This document shows positions 1 to 5,262 of a DNA stretch of 5,262 bases, piece after piece. Position numbers and translations under genes: made by a program. The stretch covers positions 1 to 5,262 of the forward strand of contig JACQUT010000072.1 in the NCBI GenBank assembly GCA_016267585.1, read 5' to 3'. How positions within the stretch are numbered: position 1 is the stretch's first letter; each line of letters begins with the position of its first letter. A model generated the notes under the pieces. The model was given only the letters and a program-made list of their open reading frames with translations, was not told the origin of the DNA and ran no database searches. The DNA is from Cyanobacteria bacterium NC_groundwater_1444_Ag_S-0.65um_54_12 (GTDB lineage Bacteria > Cyanobacteriota > Sericytochromatia > S15B-MN24 > VGJW01).

Positions 1-96
1 CACTAGCGGTTTGATGTCCGAACGCGTGAGCAGCTCGTAGGCAGCCGTGAGCCCGGCGGGACCTCCGCCGATGATGAGTGCGCTGCGCTGCGGCAT
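1..96 (-). CDS. FAD/NAD(P)-binding oxidoreductase, N-terminal fragment (runs off left edge)
   Basis: Only the first 32 codons are present, read leftward from an ATG at 96-94; there is no stop before the window edge. The peptide begins [20 protein letters not shown] and continues with an ELL helix and a strand ending IKPLV. This is a classic Rossmann beta-alpha-beta dinucleotide-binding unit: hydrophobic strand ALII, glycine loop G10-G-G-P-A-G15 matching GxGxxG, then a helix. The string resembles the N-terminus of the protoporphyrinogen oxidase/UDP-galactopyranose mutase-like group of FAD-dependent oxidoreductases, but 32 residues cannot fix the subfamily or substrate. The gene follows the tldE-like stop by 14 bases, so it is probably the fifth gene of the same operon. 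No clear Shine-Dalgarno is seen before the ATG, so translation may depend on the gene upstream. If the operon makes a modified peptide, this could be a tailoring redox enzyme; that is inference. Confidence 0.85.
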   Translation of the reverse strand, partial: MPQRSALIIGGGPAGLTAAYELLTRSDIKPLV

Positions 97-110
97 ACTG
101 GGTAACGATC

Positions 111-1337
111 TCAGCGGTCGATGGACAGCTCGGCAAAAACTACCGGATTGCGGGCGCCCGCACCGAAGCCATCGCAAGAGATACCCAGCAGCCGACTACC
201 GAAGATCTCCTGCAAAGTACCACCGACCGTGAAGGAGGGCAGCCGGCCTACGATCTCTCCATGACGGGAAAGGAACGCCAGCTGCACGGGGCACGAGAAA
301 TAGCCATCGTCCGTCGTATCTCCTCCCATCAGCAATGTCGCGACGATGCACGCTGGCAACTGCCCGAGCAGCTCTCGATAAGGCCGGGAGCCATGGCGAA
401 TGACGAGGGCATTGAAATCCAGACTGACCCCCTTACCGATCGTTCGCTGACCATTCCCGGTGGAAGGGACGCCGTATTTGGTACCGTTTCGCAGATCGGC
501 GATGAGGTTCTTGATGATACCCTGGTCGATCAGTGGCAAGAATGGGGATTCGTGCAGCACGCCTTCGCCGTCGAAGGGTGCGACAATGCCACGCGCTGGA
601 TCGAAATTGACATCAGCCAGCCCGAAGTCCTGCGAGAAGAGAGCCTCGCCGCTTCGCCCGCTGAAAAGGGCAGAACCATTCGAGTAACAGTCGATACGCA
701 GCGATTGGCCAAGTTTATCGAGCAATACTTCGGGGGTAATGAAAGCCACTGGCACCCGGTTACCAGGCAGATCGGCCGGGCTATTCCAGGTGTCGAGCAG
801 CGGCAAGTACGCAGCGCAGGTCTCCAGTATACTGACTCCTTCGTCCTCGGAATATTCAAACCCGCCATCGAAGATGGTAGCCGAACCGCCATGCTTGAAT
901 AGCAAAATCCAGTCGTTGGTGCCGTACTCCACCTCGAGATCGAGTCCGGCGCTGTTCCAGAGCCTTCGCTTGATGAGCGAGGAGCGTAGCGAGCCAGAAA
1001 AAATAAAATCAGGAACCCGCTCCTGCAAAAAATCCAGCGCCTGCTTGACATACGGCACGAACCGTTCGAGCCCGCGCTCTCTGACCAGGTTTTTCTGGTA
1101 ACTGGCGACGGGCGGCAACGCGTAGGAACAGGATAGCGCAGTGGCAGAAGCTTCCTTGGCTTGCTGGATGAGGGAATCCGCTGCTACCTTGCCGATCGCC
1201 ACAGCCGTTTGCACCTGACCACCTGCGAAACAGCGGGCTACCAGCTGCTGCGAGTCGCGGTGCCGCACTGCCGCGATACGATTCTGCTGGATCTTGACGG
1301 TCTGCTCCCGGATATCCAGGGACAGTAATTCTTCCAT
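111..1337 (-). CDS. tldE: TldE/PmbA-family metalloprotease partner subunit
   Basis: A 408-residue member of the TldD/PmbA (U62) family, on the TldE/PmbA side. Family features seen: NSAG at about 128-131, FDGEG at 255-259 followed by an LI-QGII segment, STGNGQR at 292-298, and the C-terminal GYFS (345-348) with a [20 protein letters not shown] stretch, matching the usual end of TldE proteins. There is no HExxxH, as expected for the non-zinc-binding half of a TldD/TldE heterodimer. TldD/E pairs degrade unfolded peptides and trim leaders of some ribosomal peptides. The protein is short at its N-terminus: E. coli PmbA is about 450 residues, and the first helix and strand appear to be missing. The start is ATG at 1337, because AAAGG (1349-1345) lies 7 bases upstream; a TTG at 1343 is in frame but sits against that site. 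It starts 10 bases after the tldD-like stop, so the two are probably translationally coupled. Confidence 0.9.
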   Translation of the reverse strand: MEELLSLDIREQTVKIQQNRIAAVRHRDSQQLVARCFAGGQVQTAVAIGKVAADSLIQQAKEASATALSCSYALPPVASYQKNLVRERGLERFVPYVKQALDFLQERVPDFIFSGSLRSSLIKRRLWNSAGLDLEVEYGTNDWILLFKHGGSATIFDGGFEYSEDEGVSILETCAAYLPLLDTWNSPADLPGNRVPVAFITPEVLLDKLGQSLRIDCYSNGSALFSGRSGEALFSQDFGLADVNFDPARGIVAPFDGEGVLHESPFLPLIDQGIIKNLIADLRNGTKYGVPSTGNGQRTIGKGVSLDFNALVIRHGSRPYRELLGQLPACIVATLLMGGDTTDDGYFSCPVQLAFLSRHGEIVGRLPSFTVGGTLQEIFGSRLLGISCDGFGAGARNPVVFAELSIDR

Positions 1338-1344
1338 TGTCAAA

Positions 1345-1349
1345 CCTTT
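1345..1349 (-). promoter_or_regulatory. Ribosome binding site of the tldE-like gene
   Basis: On the minus strand this reads AAAGG, 7 bases before the ATG at 1337 and overlapping the TAA stop of the tldD-like gene (1350-1348). It selects the ATG over the in-frame TTG at 1343, which would have only one base of spacing. The overlap with the upstream stop suggests coupled translation of the two protease subunits. Confidence 0.65.
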
Positions 1350-2739
1350 AACTTGCCGTCATCGCAGAAACTAGCACCTTGGGTCCCCCGAAGGACACTG
1401 GCAATGGCCACTGCTCAATCTTGCCACAACCACCGACCGCTGAACTGAAAAGCTCCAGGTCATTCGAACAAGCTTCAACGTTCTGCAAAGTCTCGAAAAC
1501 CGAGCCGGAAATCACATTCACACGCACGGGTTCCGCTATTCGACCGTCGCGAATGCGATAACACTTGCGAGGAGCAATGGTGAAAGTGCTCATGCCCGTG
1601 CCATAGCGAAAATCTTTCACGTATATGCCATCCGGCACCAGGGCCAGCATGGCTGCAAAATCCAGGTCACCCGGCTCCACGTAGGTGGCTGTCATGCGAA
1701 CGATGGGCTCGAATTCAAAGTTCACCGCCCGGGCATTGCCGGTCGGACACTCGCCCAGTGCTTTGGCCGTTTCGAGCGAATGCAACCGCCCGCATAATAT
1801 GCCATGCTTGATGAGATAGGTCCGCTCTGCCGGGGTGCCCTCGTCATCGATGGGACAATATCCGCTGGTACCCTCGAGCAGACCATCGTCCACTATTGAC
1901 AGTACGGGAGATCCCACGACCTTGCCAATAGCCCACTCGGCCATCGCTCGCCCCTCGCCGATCATGAAATCCGCCTCGGACTTGTGCCCGAAGGACTCGT
2001 GGGCAAAAACTCCGACCACGGCATTGTTCAAGATCATCCGGTAAGTCCCGGGTACGATGATGGGAGCCGTCAAGAAAGCATGACTTTCCCGAATGCTCTC
2101 GCGCAGCTGATCGGCAAATCCTCGCAAATCCTCGAAGCAACTCCCGAAACAATTGAACCGATCGCTGAAGTGGGCACCATTCTCACCCTTCAAAGTGTAG
2201 TTCAGGTTAAAGCCATACTGTTGAAAGGTCGCAGAGAAACTGACACCGGTGGACGAGGCAAAATATTTGATCTTGCGCATGTCGCGATAATTTAGCTCAA
2301 AGTTAGCGATGGTGGGGAATTCCTCGATCAGGCCAGCGTAATCGAGGCAAAGCTGCCGCTTGAGCCCCAGTGGATGGTCAGCACCCGCGATTTCTACATT
2401 TTTGTCATCGGTCATGCTGCGGTTTTCGACATGCCCCGGAGGCTCCCAGAGCGGTTCAACCACCGGAACACCGCACAAGGTCTCCGATTGCGCTATTAGC
2501 TTTGCCAGCACCGCATCCAGTTCGGAGACGGCGGTCGTCGAGCAATAAAACCAGCGCCCATTATTGAAGACCCGCACGAAAGCACCCAGCGAAGAGACTG
2601 TCTGGCAAGCAGTCAACTCGCCATTTTGAATCACGATCTGGCTTTCTGCGGTCTCTTCGATCCTGACATCACAATAGACGCACGTCCGCTGCGACAGGCC
2701 AAGCTTTGCCAACAGGTGAAACATCTGATCAGTATACAA
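1348..2739 (-). CDS. tldD: TldD-family zinc metalloprotease, catalytic subunit
   Basis: A 463-residue TldD-type protease, close to the usual length (E. coli TldD is about 480). The zinc-site motif HESFGH is at 247-252 (bases 2001-1984), fitting HExxxH with H247 and H252 as ligands and E248 catalytic. The third ligand is probably C438 in GGCGK near the C-terminus, the position of the zinc-binding Cys in TldD. Also family-typical are PIDDEGTPAE (about 296-305), a following LIKHGIL, PTGNARA (332-338) and the hydrophobic C-terminal strand. TldD works as a heterodimer with TldE, encoded next door, cleaving peptides threaded into an inner chamber. The start is TTG at 2739, with AAGG 8 bases upstream and a stop codon directly before it; an ATG at 2724 would give 458 residues but has no visible binding site. 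It follows the 28-codon ORF by 13 bases, and that ORF may encode its substrate (inference). All metal ligands are present, so it is likely active. Confidence 0.93.
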   Translation of the reverse strand: MYTDQMFHLLAKLGLSQRTCVYCDVRIEETAESQIVIQNGELTACQTVSSLGAFVRVFNNGRWFYCSTTAVSELDAVLAKLIAQSETLCGVPVVEPLWEPPGHVENRSMTDDKNVEIAGADHPLGLKRQLCLDYAGLIEEFPTIANFELNYRDMRKIKYFASSTGVSFSATFQQYGFNLNYTLKGENGAHFSDRFNCFGSCFEDLRGFADQLRESIRESHAFLTAPIIVPGTYRMILNNAVVGVFAHESFGHKSEADFMIGEGRAMAEWAIGKVVGSPVLSIVDDGLLEGTSGYCPIDDEGTPAERTYLIKHGILCGRLHSLETAKALGECPTGNARAVNFEFEPIVRMTATYVEPGDLDFAAMLALVPDGIYVKDFRYGTGMSTFTIAPRKCYRIRDGRIAEPVRVNVISGSVFETLQNVEACSNDLELFSSAVGGCGKIEQWPLPVSFGGPKVLVSAMTAS

Positions 2740-2747
2740 CTAGACGG

Positions 2748-2751
2748 CCTT
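2748..2751 (-). promoter_or_regulatory. Likely ribosome binding site of the tldD-like gene
   Basis: The minus strand reads AAGG, 8 bases before the TTG at 2739 and just after the TAA stop (2755-2753) of the small ORF. It favours TTG over the ATG at 2724, which has no purine-rich sequence at the right distance. The same AAGG pattern with spacing 7 precedes the tldE-like and GH3 genes. Confidence 0.5.
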
Positions 2752-2752
2752 G

Positions 2753-2839
2753 TTAGCTTTCCGCGGGGAATCCGAGCAGCCCAATCTTGGCCTTGAAGTC
2801 ATAGGTAAAGTTGATTTCATGAAGAATGTTATTTTCCAT
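2753..2839 (-). CDS. Small 28-residue ORF, candidate peptide precursor
   Basis: An ATG at 2839 opens a 28-codon ORF ending with TAA at 2755-2753. The peptide starts MENNILHEIN, has an aromatic and charged middle (F11, Y13, D14, F15, K16, K18) and ends GLLGFPAES. It has no Cys and only T12 and S28 as hydroxyl residues besides Y13, so it is not a typical lanthipeptide or thiazole precursor. It begins 6 bases after the GNAT-like stop and ends 13 bases before the tldD-like TTG, matching the tight spacing elsewhere in the operon and filling its only large gap. Codons 14-28 are GC-rich at third positions, as in the neighbours. Against it: no Shine-Dalgarno is visible, and it is in the same frame as the GNAT-like gene, separated only by TGA and two codons, so it could be a severed C-terminal tail. 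I do not recognise the peptide. A TldD/E substrate is the favoured guess. Confidence 0.5.
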   Translation of the reverse strand: MENNILHEINFTYDFKAKIGLLGFPAES

Positions 2840-2845
2840 AGGTGC

Positions 2846-3589
2846 TCAGGAACTAAACTGCGTGGTAGCTTGACGAGCCACGCGGTTGCAGATCCGCTTG
2901 GCTATCGGCTGCAAATTTTCCTCCGAGAGCTCAGCGATACATGCCAGCTCGTCGCCGTTCCGGTAGCCAGGATTGCGCTCCAGAAAAAAGCTCACATGTG
3001 GATCATTAGAACGCAAATCGCTAACTGTGGCGAACTGTGGACGCAGGTGATCTTTGGGCTGATTGAAACGAATTACCCCCTCCTCCGGGACATAAGCCGC
3101 GCCAAATTTGCTCGTCGCCAGGGTGGCTATCAGCTCGGACTCGAAAGACGGGGTAGGCTGATCATGACGTGGGTAAAAGCAATGGAAGTAAACCGGCAAG
3201 AATTTATAAGTACGATAACCCTTGGAAATCAAGAACCAGTAAAACTTGCTGCCGTCATGTGAGTTGATGAGCGACAACACGAAATTTCCCCAGACACCGG
3301 CTAGCTCTGGCTCACCCCAGTAATCACGGTGAACGATGGTGTCACCGGAGAAGACTGCTTTGACCGGTATCCCCTGGCAACAAGCGTTCAGTAATAGCAA
3401 AGTAGAGAAACCCTGAATTTCGCCATTTTGGCGATCGCATAACACTATGACCCATTGTTTCTCGTACAAATCATACTCGAACTGCTCACGAGCCACATTG
3501 TCGAAGTGAGCCCGCATTAAATCGAACATGCGCTCCCGCTGCGCTGAACTCAGGGCCTTTGGGGTAGTGACAGTGCCATGCAGGCGCAT
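2846..3589 (-). CDS. Putative GNAT-like acyltransferase, otherwise uncharacterised
   Basis: A 247-residue soluble protein with no signal peptide or membrane segment. Residues 46-70 (WVIVL, then a polar turn NGEIQG, then FSTLLLL) look like the paired central beta strands of a GNAT fold. They are followed by IPVKAVFSGDTIV (74-86) and by a helix-strand region with KFYWFLISKGYRTYKFLPV around 115-133. No clear acetyl-CoA Q/RxxGxG/A loop is evident, so the fold call is tentative and no substrate can be given. The C-terminal part has FLERNPGYRNGDELACIAEL (202-221), which looks like a conserved block. It is the first gene of the minus-strand operon, beginning at ATG 3589 with only a weak GAAG upstream. 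Its TGA is 6 bases before, and in frame with, the 28-codon ORF. In this context it may acylate a peptide-derived intermediate; that is inference. A hypothetical protein of another fold remains possible. Confidence 0.8.
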   Translation of the reverse strand: MRLHGTVTTPKALSSAQRERMFDLMRAHFDNVAREQFEYDLYEKQWVIVLCDRQNGEIQGFSTLLLLNACCQGIPVKAVFSGDTIVHRDYWGEPELAGVWGNFVLSLINSHDGSKFYWFLISKGYRTYKFLPVYFHCFYPRHDQPTPSFESELIATLATSKFGAAYVPEEGVIRFNQPKDHLRPQFATVSDLRSNDPHVSFFLERNPGYRNGDELACIAELSEENLQPIAKRICNRVARQATTQFSS

Positions 3590-3714
3590 CTGGGCTTCAC
3601 GCTTTCTGCTCTCAAGTTAACATCACCCTGCTAAACTTACCAGCAATAAGCAACAATAGCAGGTTTGCTGTTGTGAAAGATTGTAACCGCCAGGCAATCA
3701 GAAAGTAGCCACCG
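3590..3714. promoter_or_regulatory. Divergent intergenic region, presumed to hold two promoters
   Basis: This non-coding stretch lies between the minus-strand operon and the plus-strand GH3 gene, so promoters for both directions should lie here. It looks more AT-rich than the flanking genes. I could not find a convincing -35/-10 pair with 16-18 base spacing on either strand, so no promoter is placed. It contains two adjacent near-identical heptamers, AGCAATA and AGCAACA (3642-3655), followed by ATAGCAGG, and a weak CAACA/TGTTG inverted pair (3651-3655 with 3669-3673). These could be an operator but are not proven. Shared control of the two transcripts is plausible from the arrangement alone. 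Confidence 0.4.
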
Positions 3715-3726
3715 GTGAGTTTACCC

Positions 3727-3731
3727 AAGGA
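3727..3731 (+). promoter_or_regulatory. Ribosome binding site of the GH3-family gene
   Basis: AAGGA lies 7 bases before an in-frame TTG at 3739, the same core and spacing seen before the tldE-like gene. It is the reason for choosing TTG 3739 over the GTG at 3715, which has only AGAAAG about 9 bases upstream. Confidence 0.5.
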
Positions 3732-3738
3732 TCATCAA

Positions 3739-5262
3739 TTGCTGGAGCATCTAAACTTTAAACTCGCTAACTGGCTGGTGTTAGCTGGCAGCGCCAGCGC
3801 TGCCGCCCGCTTGCAGTGGCAGCTTGCAAACCCCGCCGCCGCACAGCGGCAATTGTGGCGTTCGCTGTTGCAAGATAACGCTCAAAGCGCTTATGGTCGG
3901 CAATATGGCTTTGCTAGCCTGCGAACCATTGCCGAATACCAGTCTGCCGTGCCCATCGTGGACTATGACGATCTCCAGCCATGGATCGAGCGCATAATGC
4001 AAGGTGAGCTTGGTGTTCTAACTGTCGAGCCAACCCTCATGCTAGAAAAGAGCGCTGGCTCCACGGCGGCAGCGAAGTATATTCCTTATACCAAACGACT
4101 GCTAGGTGAGTTCCAGCTCGCCACCAATGCCTGGCTTTACGATCTTTTGCTCAAGCGGCCGCAACTACGCGCTTGCGGTGCCTACTGGTCCATCTCGCCG
4201 GTGGCACGGCTGCGCGAGTACACTGCTGGCGGCCTGCCAGTCGGCTTTGTGGACGATACGGAATACTTTCGCCCGCTCCAACGCTGGATACTGCGGCAGC
4301 TACTACTGGTACCCGGCGAAGTAGCACACCTTACCGGTGGCATGGATCGGGTACGGTATGTCACCCTGCGGTTACTGCTAGATTCCGCTGATCTGGGGCT
4401 CATATCGGTCTGGAACCCCAGCTTTTTGCTCTTGCTGCTAGAGGCAATGGTGACGTGGGGCGATCGCCTCGTGCACGACCTGCGTGACGGTACCCTGAAC
4501 CCGCCCACGCCAATCGAACCGAACTGGCAACGCGTGCTAACACGGCGTTTGCGGCCGCAGCCGCGGCGAGCAGCACTGCTATCGTCGCTCTTGGCCAGTG
4601 GCTCGCCCTGCGATGCCAGTCAGTTATGGCCACGGCTTACGCTGATCTCTTGCTGGGCCAGTGCCAGCGCCGCACTCTTTGTGCCACAATTGCCAGCCTG
4701 GTTTCCTGGAGTGGAAATTCAAGGCAAGGGTCTCTTGGCGACCGAAGGCGTGGTTTCGTTTCCCCTGCTCGGCCAGCCCGGGGCCGTGCTGGCACTCGGT
4801 TCACACTTTTTGGAGTTTTTGCCAGTCGACCATGATGGCACTGACAAGCATCCGCTACTAGCCCATGAGCTGACTACTGGTCAGCGCTATTTGGTATTAC
4901 TGACCACTGGCGGTGGTCTTTATCGCTACTGCACCCACGATCTGGTCGAGGTGGTAGGGCAGATAAAAGAAACTCCCTTGATAGAGTTTCGGGGCAAGGC
5001 GGATCACATCAGCGATCTGTGCGGCGAGAAACTTGCCAGCTTGCACGTAGAGCGAATCGTGCTGGCCGGACTGCGGTATTTCGAGCTGGAGCCCCGTTTT
5101 GTATTATTGGCGCCCGAATTGGGAGCGCCACCACATTACAGCTTGTTCCTGGAAGAAAACCGGGCCGGAGCAGATCTGTTAGCGCGACTGGCAACCCACC
5201 TGGAAGCCAAGCTCAGGGAAAACCCGCACTACGACTATTGCCGCGATCTGGGTCAGCTCGGG
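3739..5262 (+). CDS. GH3-family acyl-adenylating amide synthetase, 3' end missing
   Basis: An open frame of 508 codons from TTG 3739 to the window edge with no stop; GTG 3715 would add eight residues, and an in-frame TAG at 3706 bounds the start. It belongs to the GH3 (auxin-responsive promoter) family, which activates a carboxylate with ATP and joins it to an amine, usually an amino acid. Blocks seen, numbered from TTG: SAGSTAAAKYIPYT at about 105-118 (phosphate-binding SSGTTxGxxK-type loop), LATEG at 333-337 (the second adenylate-site motif), GLYRYCTHDLVEVVG at 393-407 (YRYxxGD-type motif), and FRGKADHISDLCGEKL at 417-432 (hinge to the C-terminal domain). Bacterial members are usually about 500-560 residues, so only a short C-terminal piece is missing. 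H replaces the usual G before the motif-three Asp. Substrates cannot be read from the sequence. It is divergent from the protease operon, so a shared pathway is possible but unproven. Confidence 0.9.
   Translation, partial: MLEHLNFKLANWLVLAGSASAAARLQWQLANPAAAQRQLWRSLLQDNAQSAYGRQYGFASLRTIAEYQSAVPIVDYDDLQPWIERIMQGELGVLTVEPTLMLEKSAGSTAAAKYIPYTKRLLGEFQLATNAWLYDLLLKRPQLRACGAYWSISPVARLREYTAGGLPVGFVDDTEYFRPLQRWILRQLLLVPGEVAHLTGGMDRVRYVTLRLLLDSADLGLISVWNPSFLLLLLEAMVTWGDRLVHDLRDGTLNPPTPIEPNWQRVLTRRLRPQPRRAALLSSLLASGSPCDASQLWPRLTLISCWASASAALFVPQLPAWFPGVEIQGKGLLATEGVVSFPLLGQPGAVLALGSHFLEFLPVDHDGTDKHPLLAHELTTGQRYLVLLTTGGGLYRYCTHDLVEVVGQIKETPLIEFRGKADHISDLCGEKLASLHVERIVLAGLRYFELEPRFVLLAPELGAPPHYSLFLEENRAGADLLARLATHLEAKLRENPHYDYCRDLGQLG

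Noticed and set aside
78..902. Plus-strand open frame of 274 codons
   Set aside because: It lies wholly opposite the TldE-like gene, whose family motifs are clear. The plus-strand translation is low-complexity polar sequence with no recognisable domain, a typical antisense shadow in GC-rich coding DNA.
2737..2752. Start of the tldD-like gene at the ATG 2724 in place of TTG 2739
   Set aside because: The ATG has no upstream purine-rich site, while the TTG has AAGG at 8 bases. The difference is only five residues and the ATG cannot be fully excluded.
2753..2839. PqqA-like reading of the small ORF, based on a Glu and a Tyr close together (E8, Y13)
   Set aside because: PqqA has Glu and Tyr separated by three residues; here the gap is four. 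No PqqE-like radical SAM enzyme or other pqq gene is visible, so there is no support for a PQQ pathway.
2750..3262. Plus-strand open frame of 170 codons
   Set aside because: It runs antisense across the small ORF and the GNAT-like gene and shows no domain. The minus-strand frame fits the operon and looks like a folded protein.
3651..3673. Hairpin CAACA...TGTTG as a rho-independent terminator
   Set aside because: The stem is five pairs, interrupted further in, with no T tract following on either strand, and it lies between two divergent gene starts where no transcript is expected to end.
3781..4002. Minus-strand open frame of 73 codons opposite the GH3 gene, and other short frames between 4106 and 5194
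   Set aside because: The plus-strand GH3 frame is continuous across all of them with family motifs in order, so they are shadows.

Overview
The window holds a compact minus-strand operon and one divergent plus-strand gene, all protein-coding in a bacterial style. Gene order along the minus strand is: a GNAT-like putative acyltransferase (3589 to 2846), a 28-codon small ORF (2839 to 2753), a TldD-type zinc metalloprotease subunit (2739 to 1348), its TldE/PmbA partner (1337 to 111), and the first 32 codons of an FAD/NAD(P)-binding oxidoreductase that runs off the left edge (96 to 1). Junctions are short (6, 13, 10 and 14 bases), so the five are probably co-transcribed. A roughly 125-150 bp intergenic region separates this operon from a divergent GH3-family acyl-adenylating amide synthetase (3739, or 3715, to beyond 5262).

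The most interesting point is the 28-codon ORF. It fills the only sizeable gap in the operon and sits directly before tldD/tldE. TldD/TldE heterodimers are known to degrade unfolded peptides and to remove leaders from ribosomally made peptides such as microcin B17. A small peptide beside a TldD/E pair, a putative acyltransferase, an FAD oxidoreductase and (divergently) an amide-forming adenylating enzyme suggests an uncharacterised peptide-derived natural product pathway. This is inference. No YcaO, radical SAM or lanthipeptide-type enzyme is in view, and the peptide has no Cys. A serious alternative is that the peptide is a cut-off C-terminal tail of the GNAT-like gene, because the two share a frame and are separated by one TGA and two codons.

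Organism: bacterial. Several starts are preceded by AAGG-type Shine-Dalgarno sequences 7-8 bases away (tldD, tldE, GH3), two of them TTG starts. Two exact copies of GCGATCGC, the HIP1 octamer common in many cyanobacteria, occur (3431 and 4460). GH3 and TldD/TldE proteins are also found in cyanobacteria. This is only a weak hint, and no taxon is asserted. I saw no RNA genes, mobile elements, CRISPR arrays or convincing terminators.
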